From positions 1 through 64,000 of the forward strand of contig NZ_JAPHAV010000015.1 in NCBI RefSeq assembly GCF_026241335.1: DNA of 64,000 nt, written 5' to 3'. This DNA comes from Ochrobactrum chromiisoli. Lineage in GTDB: Bacteria > Pseudomonadota > Alphaproteobacteria > Rhizobiales > Rhizobiaceae. Under the pieces are notes generated by a model. That model made no database searches and was not told the DNA's origin. It was given only the letters and a program-made list of their open reading frames with translations. Positions 36,287-46,743 of this stretch are shown here, one piece after another (within the stretch, counting starts at the first letter, position 1; the number at the start of each line of letters is the position of its first letter). The position numbers and the translations under genes are program-made.

Positions 36287-36986
36287 GCTCTGCAATAATG
36301 GTTTGTAGAAACTGGGTCAGATTGTCGGTGACATAATCGACCTGATCGGTGAATTCTGGATCGCTTTCCCATATTTCGGAGAATGTGGGTTCAAAATTGT
36401 TTGGAACCACCAGCACGGTTTTCATGCCCAATGTTTTTGGCACAACAAGATTGCGCGCCAGATCTTCGAACATCACAGCCTTTTGTGCATCAACGCCGAA
36501 TGCTCCAAGAAAACGATCATAAGTGACGCGCTCTGGTTTGGGCGTCAGGCCTGCTGCAACGATGTCGAAAATATCGTCGAAATCATCGAGAATACCGAGC
36601 TGTTGTGCTGCACGTTCTGCATGGCCGCGATCACCATTGGTGAAGATGAAACGGCGGCCGGGGAGGGCGCGAATGGCTTCCCCCAGTGCCGGGTCCGGTT
36701 TCAACCATGTGTAATCAATGTCGTGGACCTTTTTGAGAAAGTCGTCGGGATCAATCTGATGGCATTCCATCAGGCCTTTCAGCGTGGTGCCATATTCCAG
36801 ATAAAACTGCTTCTGAATCTTGCGCGCTTCCTCACGCGGCAATTTCAGGAGGGTCTCGACATAGCTCGTCATCCGCACGTCGATCTGCGAAAACAGATCG
36901 GTTGCATGCGGATAGAGCGTATTGTCGAGATCGAATATCCAGTCAGTGACATGGGCAAAGGCTGGAGTGTCGGGTTGGTTGGTCAT
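36282..36986 (-). CDS. HAD-family pyrimidine 5'-nucleotidase
   Basis: A 234-residue HAD hydrolase with motif I DLDNTLYP (nucleophile aspartate), motif II FTNGDRGHAERAAQQLGI, and motif IV KAVMFEDLARNLVVPKTLGMKTVLV. The pattern matches the SDT1/phosphatase-like pyrimidine 5'-nucleotidases, which dephosphorylate UMP/CMP-type substrates. It is placed 7 bases after argB on the same strand, so it is probably cotranscribed, an arrangement that seems common in rhizobia. Confidence 0.88.
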   Translation of the reverse strand: MTNQPDTPAFAHVTDWIFDLDNTLYPHATDLFSQIDVRMTSYVETLLKLPREEARKIQKQFYLEYGTTLKGLMECHQIDPDDFLKKVHDIDYTWLKPDPALGEAIRALPGRRFIFTNGDRGHAERAAQQLGILDDFDDIFDIVAAGLTPKPERVTYDRFLGAFGVDAQKAVMFEDLARNLVVPKTLGMKTVLVVPNNFEPTFSEIWESDPEFTDQVDYVTDNLTQFLQTIIAER

Positions 36987-36993
36987 GGTTTTA

Positions 36994-37884
36994 TTACGGC
37001 ACGATCAGCGTGCCGGCGCCATGCTCGGTGAAAAGTTCGAGCAGGACCGCATGCGGTGTCTTGCCATTGAGAATGACCACGCCCTCAACGCCGCGACGGA
37101 TCGCATCGATACAGGTTTCAACCTTCGGAATCATGCCGCCGGAAATCGTGCCGTCTTTGATCAGCGCCTGTGCATCGGCGACGGATAATTCCTTGATCAG
37201 GTTCTTATCCTTGTCGAGAACGCCCGGAACATCCGTCAGGAACAGAAGGCGTGTTGCAGCCAGCGCGCCAGCAATAGCGCCTGCAAATGTATCGGCATTG
37301 ATGTTGTAGGTGTGACCATCGCGACCCGGAGCCACAGGCGCAATAACCGGGATCATTTCGGAGCGCGCCAAAAGATCGAGAAGTGTGCGGTCAACTTCGG
37401 CGGGTTCGCCGACAAAGCCCAGATCAAGCACTTTTTCAATGTTGGAATCCGGGTCGAGCACTGTCTTGTGCGCTTTTTGCGCAAAAACCAAATTACCGTC
37501 TTTGCCACAAAGACCAATAGCCCATTCACCTTCAGCGTTAATGAGGGCGACAATTTCCTTGTTGATGGAACCGGCCAGAACCATTTCCACCACTTCAACC
37601 GTCTTTTCATCGGTGACGCGAAGGCCGCCTTCAAAGCGCGATTCGATGCCGAGCTTGGTCAGCATGGCCTGAATCTGCGGACCACCGCCATGAACAACGA
37701 TCGGATTGATGCCTGATTGTTTTAAAAGCGCTATGTCGCGGGCGAAGGCTTTGCCCAGCTCCGGGTTGCCCATAGCGTGGCCGCCATATTTGACGACGAC
37801 ATTCTTGTTTTCATAGCGCTGCATATAGGGCAGGGCTGCGGACAGGAGTTGCGCTTGCATTTCAGGATTTTCAAGAGTCGTCAT
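36994..37884 (-). CDS. argB: Acetylglutamate kinase
   Basis: A 296-residue amino-acid kinase, second step of arginine synthesis. It has [11 protein letters not shown] (phosphate-binding lysine), [20 protein letters not shown] and the C-terminal [26 protein letters not shown]. The start [12 protein letters not shown] has GGAAAC six bases upstream; ATGs at 37,896 and 37,914 are in frame but have poorer sites. The N-terminal helix ahead of the kinase core fits arginine-regulated ArgB enzymes. Confidence 0.96.
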   Translation of the reverse strand: MTTLENPEMQAQLLSAALPYMQRYENKNVVVKYGGHAMGNPELGKAFARDIALLKQSGINPIVVHGGGPQIQAMLTKLGIESRFEGGLRVTDEKTVEVVEMVLAGSINKEIVALINAEGEWAIGLCGKDGNLVFAQKAHKTVLDPDSNIEKVLDLGFVGEPAEVDRTLLDLLARSEMIPVIAPVAPGRDGHTYNINADTFAGAIAGALAATRLLFLTDVPGVLDKDKNLIKELSVADAQALIKDGTISGGMIPKVETCIDAIRRGVEGVVILNGKTPHAVLLELFTEHGAGTLIVP

Positions 37885-38073
37885 CGCGGTTTCCATGGCT
37901 GGCGACAGAGGCAAGAGAGGCAGGCTTTTCTAAGCAATATGCGGTGCGGTGTAAAACGGTTTTCCGTTTTTTGTTCGCGATAATTTGAATGCGTTGCGAA
38001 AGATCGCCGCATTAAAATCTTTTGTGAGCGTTAGAAGATTGCTCATTTGCATATTCTTGAATGGAATAATTTT

Positions 38074-38676
38074 ATGCGACGCGTATTTTTTACGTCTTTG
38101 ATTTTGCTGGCGGGTATCAGTGCTTCGCAGGCGGCATCGACCACAGAAACGATCATCATGCTGCGCCATGGCGAAAAGCCGGAGCAGGGCCTTGGACAAC
38201 TCAATTGTCAGGGGCTTAACCGGTCGCTGAAACTGCCTGCGGTGATCGCGCAAAAATTTGGCAAGCCGGATGTGATTTTTGCGCCCGACCCTGCACAGAT
38301 GAAGGAGGATAAGGGCGTAAGCTACGCTTATAATCGTCCGCTCGCCACGATTGAGCCGACAGCGATCGCCTTTGGAATGCCTGTAGACACGCGTTTTGGC
38401 TATCAGGATATCAGAGCGTTGCAGAAAGTGCTTGAGCAGCCAGAATATGCTGGCAAGACGGTGCTGATCAGCTGGGAGCACAAGCAGATCGCCAAGCTTG
38501 CCGAAGGGCTTTTAACGGATAACGGGGGCGACAAAACCATCGTTCCCAAGTGGCGTGGCGATGATTTTGACAGCATTTATGTTCTTCACATCATGCGCGA
38601 TGGTGCGAACACCACCATGCGATTTGAGCGGCTTAATCAGGGGCTAAACCATCAGCCCACTGTGTGCCCCAGTTAG
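38074..38676 (+). CDS. Exported histidine-phosphatase-like protein
   Basis: A 200-residue protein with a signal peptide (MRRVFFTSLILLAGISASQA) and the histidine-phosphatase motif MLRHGEKP just after it. A later EHKQIAKLAEG is the second-histidine region. The core is shorter and more divergent than classic phosphoglycerate mutases, so the substrate is unknown. It would work in the periplasm. It is divergent from argB. A small hairpin (AAAACGG / CCGTTTT, 37,953-37,970) lies in the shared upstream region. Confidence 0.8.
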   Translation: MRRVFFTSLILLAGISASQAASTTETIIMLRHGEKPEQGLGQLNCQGLNRSLKLPAVIAQKFGKPDVIFAPDPAQMKEDKGVSYAYNRPLATIEPTAIAFGMPVDTRFGYQDIRALQKVLEQPEYAGKTVLISWEHKQIAKLAEGLLTDNGGDKTIVPKWRGDDFDSIYVLHIMRDGANTTMRFERLNQGLNHQPTVCPS

Positions 38677-38765
38677 AGCGCATACGCAAAAGTAGAAACC
38701 GGTTATTGGAGCAAGATGCGTGCCGTTGCGAAGCTCTTACGTGCTTCGCGGGCATTTGCCGTCAC

Positions 38766-39479
38766 TTATTGCTTTGCGACGAGCGCAATGGCTGCGCGCA
38801 ACTCATCAAGGCCCAAGCCTTTTTCAGATGAGGTTGTGATGATGCCGGGGAAGCATGCCGCACGCTTTTTCGTGAGTGCGTTGGTTTCTTCGATCAGGCG
38901 TGGAATGCCTGCGGCCTTGATCTTGTCGATCTTGGTCAGGACGATCTGATAAGAAACGGCAGCCTTGTCGAGCAGATCGAGCACTTCGGCGTCGTTTTTC
39001 TTGATGCCGTGGCGCGAGTCAATGAGCACATAAACGCGCTTCAAGGTGGTGCGTCCACGCAGATAGTCGAATACGAGACGCGTCCAAGCATCGACATGGG
39101 ATTTTGGCGCTTCCGCAAAACCATAGCCCGGCATGTCGACCAGAGCGAGCGGTGGCAGATCACCATTCTCGCCGGAATAACCATCGGGAACGAAATAGTT
39201 GAGTTCCTGTGTGCGGCCCGGCGTGTTGGATGTACGGGCAAGGCCCTTTTTGCCAACAAGCGCATTGATCAGCGATGATTTGCCAACATTGGAACGACCT
39301 GCAAAGGCAATTTCAACCGGACCTTCCGGTGGCAGGAATTTCATCGAAGGCACACCACGAATGAAGATCCACGATTTTTTGAAGAGCAGGCGCCCTTCTT
39401 CGACCAAAGCTGCGTGTGCTGCGCGGGCTGCATCTGCTGCTAACTGGGCGGCTGCCTGCTTTTTATCCTGATCGCTCAA
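38766..39479 (-). CDS. engB: Ribosome-biogenesis GTPase EngB (YihA/YsxC)
   Basis: A 237-residue GTPase needed for large-subunit assembly. G1 is [17 protein letters not shown] (residues about 59-75), G2 contains [15 protein letters not shown]3 is [14 protein letters not shown] and G4 is LTKIDK. An alanine-rich N-terminal extension of about 45 residues precedes the core. It lies downstream of yidC on the same strand, but a strong terminator stands between them, so it probably has its own promoter. Confidence 0.95.
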   Translation of the reverse strand: MSDQDKKQAAAQLAADAARAAHAALVEEGRLLFKKSWIFIRGVPSMKFLPPEGPVEIAFAGRSNVGKSSLINALVGKKGLARTSNTPGRTQELNYFVPDGYSGENGDLPPLALVDMPGYGFAEAPKSHVDAWTRLVFDYLRGRTTLKRVYVLIDSRHGIKKNDAEVLDLLDKAAVSYQIVLTKIDKIKAAGIPRLIEETNALTKKRAACFPGIITTSSEKGLGLDELRAAIALVAKQ

Positions 39480-39568
39480 TGTGGTCTTCCTGATACGTGT
39501 CTTTTATTAAGTACACGCATCAATGCTATGCGCTGCATTGTCAACCGCTGAGCATGATGGAGCACAAA

Positions 39569-39600
39569 AAAAGCCCGATCTTACGACCGGGCTTTTGTCT
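39569..39600. terminator. Terminator of the rpmH-rnpA-yidC operon
   Basis: AAAAGCCCG and CGGGCTTTT form a nine-pair stem. Read on the minus strand it is followed by seven Ts, 3 bases after the yidC stop. It can work in both directions but is stronger on the minus strand. Confidence 0.85.
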
Positions 39601-39602
39601 TT

Positions 39603-41426
39603 TTACTTTTTCGCCTCTTTTGGCTTTCGCTTGAAGAGGGCTTTGATATTGTCGAAGAGTTCGATCTTTACCCCCTGACGCTTCATGATGAAGCCCTGCT
39701 GGAGGATCGACAATGTGTTGTTCCATGCCCAGTAGATCACAAGTCCGGCCGGGAACGATGCCAGCATGAACGTGAAGATGATTGGCATCCAGGTGAAGAT
39801 CATCGCCTGTGTTGGATCTGGAGGCGTTGGGTTCATGCGCATCTGAAGGAACATGGTGATGCCCATAATGATTGGCCAGACGCCGATCATCAGGAAGGCT
39901 GGCACTGCATAAGGCAACAGACCAAACAGATTGAAGATCGATGTTGGATCTGGTGCCGCAAGGTCGTGAATCCAGCCAAAGAACGGCGCATGGCGCATTT
40001 CAATGGTGACGTAGAGAACCTTATAGAGCGCAAAAAACACCGGAATCTGAACCAGCACCGGCCAGCAACCTGCAAGCGGATTAATCTTCTCCTGCTTGTA
40101 AAGCTGCATCATTTCCTGCTGCTGCTTCATCTTGTCATCCGCATATTTTTCGCGGATTTCCGTCATTTTAGGCTGCACCAGCTTCATGCGTGCCATCGAC
40201 TTGTACGACTTGTTGGCAAGCGGGAAGAAAAGACCCTTGAGCAGAACAGTGACAACCAGAATGGCGACGCCGAAATTGCCGGAGAACTTGTAAATCCAGT
40301 CGATGAGGTAGAACATCGGCTTGGTGATGAAGTAGAACCAGCCCCAGTCGATCAGCAGCTCGAACTGCTTGATACCAAGCTTTGTTTCGTAGTTCTGGAT
40401 TTCCTGAACCACTTTCGCACCAGCGAAAACATGGTTCTTGATCGTCTGCGACTGACCGGCATCAATCGTGATTGGTGCGCCAAGAAGATCGGACTGATAA
40501 CGCGGACGTCCATCGGTAAAGTGCGAGAAACGCGCGGTGAATTTTTCATTCTGAGGTGGAACGAGCGTCGCCGCCCAGTATTTGTCGGTGATACCGACCC
40601 AGCCGCCAGTGACATCCTTGAACGAAATGTCCTTGTCGTCTTCAACCTTGGAATATTTGATTTCCTGCAAGCCGTCCTGGCCCATGACGCCGATCAGGCC
40701 TTCATGGAGAACATAGGTTGCGCTTGCGTGCTCAGGCTGGTTGAAGCGGGTGACGCGACCATAGGAGGCCAGCGAAACCGGCGCGCCTGCGTTGTTTGTG
40801 ATCGTGTCATCAACCTCGAACATATAGGCATCATCGACTGAGATGACGCGCTTGAAGGTGATGTTCTTGTCGTTGGTGTAAGTCAGTGTAACCGGCGACG
40901 ATGGCGTCAGCTTGTTGTTGCCTTCAACCGTCCAGACAGTATTGGGGCCGGGAACAGTTCCGGTTGTCTCATTGCCTGTGAAGCCGAGCTCGACGAAATA
41001 GCCCTGCTTCAGTGCAGATGGCGCAAGCAGTTCGATTTCAGGTGAATCTGGATTGACCGTTTCACGATATTTCTTGAGATAGAGATCATCAAGACGTGCA
41101 CCGGTCAGGTTGATCGAACCGCGCAGGGAGGGCGTATCGATGTCAACGCGTTGCGACTGCGCAACAGCAGCTTCACGGGTGAGTGTTCCAGCTGCGGCTG
41201 CACCATCGCTATGACCCGGAACTGTGCCGGAAGCTGTATTGGGCAACTGCGGGGTATCGCCAGCTGCACCACTTTGGGTTGCCTGCTGGGTCTGGCGCTG
41301 TTGCTCTTCAATACGTGTTTGCTCCCGCTGGGCTTCCGATTTCGGGCCCAGATAAAACACTTGCCACAGAGTCAATACAAGGATGGACAGGGCAATGGTG
41401 ATGAAGAAATTACGATTATTTTCCAT
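39603..41426 (-). CDS. yidC: Membrane protein insertase YidC
   Basis: A 607-residue insertase. It has an N-terminal anchor ([24 protein letters not shown]), a periplasmic beta-sandwich domain (about residues 80-360), then the five-helix insertase core. The core is marked by [50 protein letters not shown] and [23 protein letters not shown]. The translocation-groove arginine is expected in the first core helix region. It overlaps the end of rnpA by 11 bases, which suggests coupled translation in the rpmH-rnpA-yidC operon. Confidence 0.97.
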   Translation of the reverse strand: MENNRNFFITIALSILVLTLWQVFYLGPKSEAQREQTRIEEQQRQTQQATQSGAAGDTPQLPNTASGTVPGHSDGAAAAGTLTREAAVAQSQRVDIDTPSLRGSINLTGARLDDLYLKKYRETVNPDSPEIELLAPSALKQGYFVELGFTGNETTGTVPGPNTVWTVEGNNKLTPSSPVTLTYTNDKNITFKRVISVDDAYMFEVDDTITNNAGAPVSLASYGRVTRFNQPEHASATYVLHEGLIGVMGQDGLQEIKYSKVEDDKDISFKDVTGGWVGITDKYWAATLVPPQNEKFTARFSHFTDGRPRYQSDLLGAPITIDAGQSQTIKNHVFAGAKVVQEIQNYETKLGIKQFELLIDWGWFYFITKPMFYLIDWIYKFSGNFGVAILVVTVLLKGLFFPLANKSYKSMARMKLVQPKMTEIREKYADDKMKQQQEMMQLYKQEKINPLAGCWPVLVQIPVFFALYKVLYVTIEMRHAPFFGWIHDLAAPDPTSIFNLFGLLPYAVPAFLMIGVWPIIMGITMFLQMRMNPTPPDPTQAMIFTWMPIIFTFMLASFPAGLVIYWAWNNTLSILQQGFIMKRQGVKIELFDNIKALFKRKPKEAKK

Positions 41427-41841
41427 TGACGGGTCCTGATTCCGGTCTTTCCGTTCGGCGTTTCTTTTCACTCCGCCGTCCATCCGTCGCTTTTATGCGT
41501 TTGGAGAGTTCTGCGGTGAGCTGCGAAAAGGGCGCAGTGAGTGCTTGCTCGCGTGCTACGATCACATAGTCTGTAGAAGGCGCCATGTCACTCCCTACGT
41601 GACAACGAACCGCTTCTCTTAACCTGCGACGGATACGATTTCGTACCACTGCATTGCCGTTTTTCTTGGTGACGGTGAAGCCTGCGCGGGGTTTTTCGCC
41701 GATTTTCGCGGCTTTAGATTCTTCTTCAGACCGTTCCCGGACCTCCAAAAGAAACAGTGGACCACGCCGTTTTTCACCATTCCTGACAGACAAAAACTCC
41801 GCTCTCTTGCGAAGGCGGAGTATTTGTTTCTGCTTTTTCAT
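41416..41841 (-). CDS. rnpA: Ribonuclease P protein component
   Basis: A 141-residue basic protein, the RNase P protein subunit that helps mature tRNA 5' ends. It opens [19 protein letters not shown] and carries [26 protein letters not shown], the conserved RNR motif region. The C-terminal tail is long and highly charged ([20 protein letters not shown]). A GTG at 41,853 is an alternative start. It lies 35 bases after rpmH. Confidence 0.95.
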   Translation of the reverse strand: MKKQKQILRLRKRAEFLSVRNGEKRRGPLFLLEVRERSEEESKAAKIGEKPRAGFTVTKKNGNAVVRNRIRRRLREAVRCHVGSDMAPSTDYVIVAREQALTAPFSQLTAELSKRIKATDGRRSEKKRRTERPESGPVNGK

Positions 41842-41876
41842 ATCTTTATTCACCGCGCTGGTCGCGCGGGGAAAGA

Positions 41877-42011
41877 TTAAGCGGAAAGCCGCTTGCGGCC
41901 GCGCGAACGGCGAGCGGCAAGAACCTTACGTCCTGCAGCAGTTGCCATGCGTGCACGGAAACCGTGACGACGCTTGCGGACGATGTTTGATGGCTGGAAA
42001 GTGCGCTTCAT
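41877..42011 (-). CDS. rpmH: 50S ribosomal protein L34
   Basis: A 44-residue L34. The minus strand reads [20 protein letters not shown], then [20 protein letters not shown], then RLSA and a stop. This is the standard L34 sequence and length. It heads the rpmH-rnpA-yidC operon. Confidence 0.98.
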   Translation of the reverse strand: MKRTFQPSNIVRKRRHGFRARMATAAGRKVLAARRSRGRKRLSA

Positions 42012-42288
42012 TTATTTAATACCGCGGTGTGCGGCCCTTCTTGGTTCTGTCTATTGAACAGGAGCTGGTTCTTAACCCAAAAGGAAGACAGCGAAAGCCA
42101 TCCATTAACCCCCATGGGCGAACGTGCTGCGGCTTATAGGGAAAGGTGCCTGAAGAGTCAATCGTCCGGCAAGAAATCTCAAGCGTATCAGCAGTTCAGC
42201 ATTGCCAAAGCGGGCGGAGGCTTTCATAAGGATGCGCAACATTTTTACATGCGGGTCAATTCCGCAGCAGTCATGAGAGGAGTTCACC

Positions 42289-42633
42289 ATGAGCATCCGT
42301 CGTATCGAAGTCGGACCACGCATGAGCCAGGCCGTTGTTCACGGCAATACCGTTTATCTCGCTGGGCAGGTTGGAAATCCGGGCGAAAGCGTGACCGATC
42401 AGACCAAGGCTGTTCTGGCTGAAGTTGACCGTCTTCTCGCGGCCGCAGGTTCGGACAAGTCGAAGATTCTTCAGGCCATCATCTGGCTTGCAGACATGAA
42501 GGATTTTGGCGAAATGAACGCGGTTTGGGATAGCTGGGTCGACAAGGCCAACACGCCAGCCCGCGCGACCGGTGAAGCAGCACTTGCAACGCCTGATTAC
42601 AAGGTCGAAATCATCATTACGGCTGCAATCTGA
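42289..42633 (+). CDS. RidA-family (YjgF/YER057c/UK114) protein
   Basis: A 114-residue RidA-family protein, possibly an enamine/imine deaminase. The fold marks are GNTVYLAGQVGNPGESVTDQTKAVLAEVDRLL and the C-terminal VEIIITA. The arginine in NTPARATGEAAL is at the place of the substrate-carboxylate arginine of active RidA proteins, though the motif differs from the classical RSCV. GAGGAG lies upstream of the ATG. It forms a single-gene unit with a terminator. Confidence 0.88.
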   Translation: MSIRRIEVGPRMSQAVVHGNTVYLAGQVGNPGESVTDQTKAVLAEVDRLLAAAGSDKSKILQAIIWLADMKDFGEMNAVWDSWVDKANTPARATGEAALATPDYKVEIIITAAI

Positions 42634-42658
42634 TAGATTGCAATTTGCTGATTGATTT

Positions 42659-42685
42659 AAAACCCTGCGCGAGCGGGGTTTTTTA
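42659..42685 (+). terminator. Terminator after the RidA-family gene
   Basis: AAAACCCTGC and GCGGGGTTTT form a ten-pair stem (one G-T pair) with a GCGA loop, followed by a T run. It abuts the end of the convergent DUF4105 gene. Confidence 0.85.
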
Positions 42686-43684
42686 TTTGCGTATGCGCTC
42701 TGAATAGTTTTCGCGGCCGCCTGCCTGTGCCTTTGCATCAATCGATGCACGCTCCCTTATCTGTTCTATCGTGCCCTGATCCTTGAGCCAGCCATGCTCG
42801 TGAAGATAATCCGGCAGATATCCAGACAGAAGAATGCGGTAATCGAATGGAATGCCCGGATCGAGCACGCGCACCATCTGGAAAATGATGGTCGTGCAGT
42901 TCGTAACCACAGTGTTGTAGAATCTGGGTTGTTGGGCCAGATCGTTGGCGCGTTCTACATAGGAGAGAAACAGTTCTTTTGCCGCTGCCGGTGACAGATC
43001 GATCTGATAGCGATAGACGTCTTCGTCGCGCGCATTGGTGCGCAGGAAAATAATGTCGCTTTCTTCGGCAGCGATCATTGCAAGTTCAAACTCTCGGAAG
43101 AAACCACCGATCGCCGAATAGACTTCGTGGTGCTCTTTGCGGATTTCGCCGGAGAAGACAACGTGGCGTCCATCTTCAAAGCCGAACGACAAAAGGGTGT
43201 GCGCAATTGCCGGGCCTGTCCAGTAGGACAGATATGCATCCACGGAGCTTATTTTGTCGAGGTCGTAGGTTTCGTCTTTCCAGTTTGGTGTGAAATCGTC
43301 TGTTGTCCGCCAGTCGAAATCACGCACATTGAAAAGCGTGACCTGATTGCCATCAATTTTACCGGTGACAGTGCGGGCGACATCAGGCGCCCAGATGCGG
43401 TCAAGCGAGGGGCGGATGGTGGCCCACCAACCCAGAAACACAAGTGCGAGCAGACAGAAAAGCAGCCGTTTGCGGCGGCAAAAGAATTGCCGCTCGCCTG
43501 CAATCACCCAAAGCGCAATGGCAATCCAGGCTGTAATGATTGAGCCGCGCACAGCGTTGCCAAAGGGCAGCTGAAACCACATCCCGAAGCTTGACCAGAT
43601 TGTAAAGATTATAACGAATAGGATGAAGACGAATTTGCCTGCGAAGCGTAAGGACTTGGATTTTACTTTAGAAGACATGGACAT
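42683..43684 (-). CDS. DUF4105 membrane protein (Lnb N-terminal-like domain)
   Basis: A 333-residue protein with three N-terminal membrane helices (about residues 15-85) and a soluble DUF4105 domain. Candidate catalytic residues are the histidine in FGFEDGRHVVFSGEIRKEHHEVYSA and the cysteine in FYNTVVTNCTTIIF, the YNxxxxNCTT signature of this papain-like family. The domain also occurs in the Bacteroides lipoprotein acyltransferase Lnb, so a role in envelope thiol or lipoprotein chemistry is possible. I use the ATG at 43,684; a TTG start at 43,714 is open upstream. The function in Brucella-type bacteria is unknown. Confidence 0.75.
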   Translation of the reverse strand: MSMSSKVKSKSLRFAGKFVFILFVIIFTIWSSFGMWFQLPFGNAVRGSIITAWIAIALWVIAGERQFFCRRKRLLFCLLALVFLGWWATIRPSLDRIWAPDVARTVTGKIDGNQVTLFNVRDFDWRTTDDFTPNWKDETYDLDKISSVDAYLSYWTGPAIAHTLLSFGFEDGRHVVFSGEIRKEHHEVYSAIGGFFREFELAMIAAEESDIIFLRTNARDEDVYRYQIDLSPAAAKELFLSYVERANDLAQQPRFYNTVVTNCTTIIFQMVRVLDPGIPFDYRILLSGYLPDYLHEHGWLKDQGTIEQIRERASIDAKAQAGGRENYSERIRK

Positions 43685-43821
43685 CTCATATTCGTCGGCA
43701 GCTTCGTTTATCAAAACTGTGGCGATACTGGCATGATTTGCATTGTTATGTCATTGCCAATCCTTTGTTGCGGGCAATTTATCCGCCAGATTAAAACTTG
43801 CAGAAAAAAACAGCAGCGCGC

Positions 43822-44472
43822 TTATTTCTTGAGTATTGCCGCTGTCTGTTGTGAGCGCTTTATTTGTTTGGTCGGTTTGGTAAAGGGACGTGCCACACGC
43901 CATAGCAGAAGTACTGCGACAATTGCTGCATAGATGATTGGCTCTGCGGGCCAGCTTTTGACGGACATGAGGAAATGGAGCGCGCCACCGGCAAAAGCTA
44001 TATAGACCAGTTTGTGCAATGTGACCCAGCGCCGACCGAGCTTGCGGATTGACCACATGTTGGAGGTGAGCGCCAGCGGTATCAAAAGCACAAAGCTGAT
44101 CATGCCAATGGTGATGAAGGGGCGGCGGATAATATCGGCAATAACCACCTGAATATTGAGAGCCTGATCCAGAACCATATAGACGGCCATATGCATCAGC
44201 ACATAATAAAAGGCGAGCAATCCGAGTGCCCGGCGATAGCGTAAAAAGCTGATGCCTGTCAGGTCACGGATGGGTGTGACAAGCAGCGTCAGAATCAGAA
44301 AGCGGAGCGCCCAAAGCCCAAGCATATGCTCGAAGCTTTTGACAGGATCAGCGCCAAGTTGATTGCTTGCACCTAAATAAAACGCCCAGACAGCCGGAAC
44401 GAACCCGAGGCCATAAAGGCCCCATATTTTCAATTCTGTGATGCGCGCCGATCTGGCTTTTGTGGGTGCCAT
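43822..44472 (-). CDS. msrQ: MsrQ, heme-binding membrane partner of MsrP
   Basis: A 216-residue protein with six membrane helices, of the YedZ/MsrQ ferric-reductase-like family. It passes electrons from the quinone pool or flavins to MsrP. Helix histidines (YYVLMHMAVYM, RWVTLHKLVYIAFAGGALHFLM) are the likely heme ligands. The start at 44,472 follows the msrP stop by one base, the usual msrPQ coupling. Confidence 0.93.
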   Translation of the reverse strand: MAPTKARSARITELKIWGLYGLGFVPAVWAFYLGASNQLGADPVKSFEHMLGLWALRFLILTLLVTPIRDLTGISFLRYRRALGLLAFYYVLMHMAVYMVLDQALNIQVVIADIIRRPFITIGMISFVLLIPLALTSNMWSIRKLGRRWVTLHKLVYIAFAGGALHFLMSVKSWPAEPIIYAAIVAVLLLWRVARPFTKPTKQIKRSQQTAAILKK

Positions 44473-44473
44473 G

Positions 44474-45433
44474 TCAGTAGTTTTTCCGCAGATCCATGCC
44501 ATCGTAAAGCGAAGCAACCTCTTCGGCATAGCCATTGAAGGGCAGGGTGGGGCGTCGGCTGGAGCCAAAGAAACTGCCTTCGCCGATACGCCGCTCTGTT
44601 GCCTGTGACCAGCGGGGATGATCCACATCAGGGTTCACATTGGCATAGAAGCCATATTCATTGGCGGCCTGCTGCTGCCATGATGTCGGCGGTTGTTTTT
44701 CAACAAAGCTGATTTTGGTGATCGATTTGATGCCCTTGAAACCGTATTTCCATGGCACGACGAGACGAACGGGCGCGCCATTGGCGTTGGGGAGCGTTTC
44801 GCCATAAAGGCCGACAGAGAGGATCGTGAGCGGGTGCATGGCTTCATCAAGGCGCAGGCCTTCGACGTAAGGCCAGTTCAAAACCTGAAACAGTCCTGTC
44901 TGGCCGGGCATTTCTTCCGGGCGGACCACGCCCGTAAAGGCGATGTATTTTGCAGAACCCAATGGCTCGACCTGCGCGAGCAGGCTTGCCAGCGGAAAGC
45001 CAATCCAAGGAATGACCATGGACCAAGCTTCAACGCAACGCATCCGGTAGATGCGCTCTTCAAGCGGCATTTTGGCGATCAGTTCCTGCATGTCGAATTC
45101 TTTGGGCTGTTTAACCAAACCATCGACTTTCAATCGCCACGGCAGTGGTTTGAAATTGCCGGAATTGGCGGAAGGGTCGCTCTTGTCTGTGCCAAATTCG
45201 TAGAAATTATTGTAGGTTGTAACGGCCTCTTTGGGTGTCAATTTTTCATCGACCTTATAGACGGAAGCCGCTGCCTTTAATGGGTCCGCGAAAGCCGCTG
45301 AAGCCAAGCCTGTTGCAGCAAGAGCGCCTGCGCCGATTAACAATTCTCGCCGGCGCAGATAGATATTCTTTGGCGTCACTTCGCTTGAACCAAGATGGGC
45401 AGACGAATAACGGCCGGGTTTAAAACTGCTCAT
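44474..45433 (-). CDS. msrP: MsrP, periplasmic methionine-sulfoxide reductase (molybdenum)
   Basis: A 319-residue molybdoenzyme (YedY type) that repairs oxidised methionines in periplasmic proteins. It has a Tat signal ([24 protein letters not shown], residues 26-49). The molybdenum-ligand cysteine is C133 in [22 protein letters not shown]. Family ends [27 protein letters not shown]. The start at 45,433 has AAGGA nine bases upstream. It pairs with msrQ. Confidence 0.95.
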   Translation of the reverse strand: MSSFKPGRYSSAHLGSSEVTPKNIYLRRRELLIGAGALAATGLASAAFADPLKAAASVYKVDEKLTPKEAVTTYNNFYEFGTDKSDPSANSGNFKPLPWRLKVDGLVKQPKEFDMQELIAKMPLEERIYRMRCVEAWSMVIPWIGFPLASLLAQVEPLGSAKYIAFTGVVRPEEMPGQTGLFQVLNWPYVEGLRLDEAMHPLTILSVGLYGETLPNANGAPVRLVVPWKYGFKGIKSITKISFVEKQPPTSWQQQAANEYGFYANVNPDVDHPRWSQATERRIGEGSFFGSSRRPTLPFNGYAEEVASLYDGMDLRKNY

Positions 45434-45812
45434 AATGAAATCCTTGTTGTCAGGATAATTCGCAGACGTCGTGAGCCTTTCATGCTTTGATGAAAGCACA
45501 GGAAAGGCTCCAACGGTTTCATTGTCGCATTTTCCACGCAAAAGGCGCACGCATTTTTGTTTGTGATGCTTATTGTTACGCTAAACACGTCAAAAACATG
45601 GATTTTTTATACCCCTTTTTTAGCTCGCAGTTTTTTGATGATGATGCATGTGTAACACGAATGTGACAATCGGTAATTTTCCGTGTTTTTGTCACAATCT
45701 TGCTTAATCAATGTTGTTAAGGAGCTGCTATGCAGAACTGGCAGAGGGTGTAACGCACTCGGGTGGAGCTGTCTTAAAACCTTCGTTAACATATCAGTGG
45801 CAAGTTGAGCTT

Positions 45813-46700
45813 ATGGTAAAGAAGACGTTTATAGCTGCCATGATGATGGCGCTTACAGCAACAACAGGGACCGCCCTTGCTGAAGGGTTGCCCAAGCCGA
45901 TTAAGGTTGTGAGCAAGTCCCAGAGCTTGGCTGTCAGGGGCATTCCCGCCTCGATGAAAAATGAAATTGGCACTCCCCAGCTTGGTGAGGGCGTAACGAT
46001 GCGCGATAAAAAGATGGACGCTGAAACAACTCCCGAACATAATTTTTCGCGTAGCAAGCGCTTCATTTATCGCTTCTACAAGCCTGAGATTGTCTCCAAT
46101 GAGCTGGTTATTCTGCTGCATGGTTCGGGCGGCAATGAAGCAAGTCTTGTGCCGATGGCTTCCAAAATCTGGCCACGTGCAACGCTTCTGGGTATTCGCG
46201 GACGTGTCATGCAGGATGGCGGCACGCGCTGGTACAAGCGCCTTACACCGGTCAAGTTTGACCAAAAAGATGTGAAACTTGAAGCCAATGCATTCGTGAC
46301 CTTCCTTTCGCGTCTTGCCGACGAAAAAGAGCTGGATCTGCCGCATGCGACTTTTGTTGGTTACTCCAACGGGGCCAATCTTCTGGCTGCAACGATGATG
46401 CTGCACCCGGATCTGGTGAAGCGCGCTGTGCTGATGCGGTCAATGCCGGTTCTCGACAATGTGCCGGTTGCCAATCTTAGCAAAGCGCGTGTGCTGACGA
46501 TTACAGGTCAGGAAGACAAGCTTTATTCGCCATTTGCGCCGGCGCTGTCAGCGTTGTTGCGCTCTGGCGGTGCGAAGGTTGATGCCCGTACAATCGAGGC
46601 TGATCATATGCTTGGTGAAAAAGATGCGGCTGCAATCAGTCAATGGGTTGCGTCGCTGGGTCCGGACGGTGGGTCAACCGTTACGATGAAAGCGAAGTAA
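45813..46700 (+). CDS. Exported alpha/beta-hydrolase (phospholipase/carboxylesterase family)
   Basis: A 295-residue protein with a signal peptide (MVKKTFIAAMMMALTATTGTALA) and a C-terminal hydrolase domain. The oxyanion region is LHGSGGNEAS, the nucleophile elbow is GYSNGANLLA (GxSxG), the acid is probably in TGQEDKLYSP, and the histidine is in EADHMLGEKD. The length after the signal includes about 80 residues of unassigned lead sequence. The open frame begins at 45,711, but the signal peptide fixes the start at 45,813. Substrate unknown. Confidence 0.85.
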   Translation: MVKKTFIAAMMMALTATTGTALAEGLPKPIKVVSKSQSLAVRGIPASMKNEIGTPQLGEGVTMRDKKMDAETTPEHNFSRSKRFIYRFYKPEIVSNELVILLHGSGGNEASLVPMASKIWPRATLLGIRGRVMQDGGTRWYKRLTPVKFDQKDVKLEANAFVTFLSRLADEKELDLPHATFVGYSNGANLLAATMMLHPDLVKRAVLMRSMPVLDNVPVANLSKARVLTITGQEDKLYSPFAPALSALLRSGGAKVDARTIEADHMLGEKDAAAISQWVASLGPDGGSTVTMKAK

Positions 46701-46707
46701 TAACAAA

Positions 46708-46730
46708 AGGCCCCAATCGGGGCCTCTTGT
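46708..46730. terminator. Terminator between convergent genes
   Basis: AGGCCCC and GGGGCCT form a seven-pair stem with loop AATC, followed by CTTGTTG. It stands between the hydrolase gene and the WD40 gene. Confidence 0.7.
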
Positions 46731-46743
46731 TGAACGACGTTGT

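Noticed and set aside
37953..37970. AAAACGG-TTTT-CCGTTTT hairpin as an arginine attenuator of argB.
   Set aside because: It lies about 70 bases upstream of argB with no leader peptide or T run in the argB direction, and could equally belong to the divergent gene.
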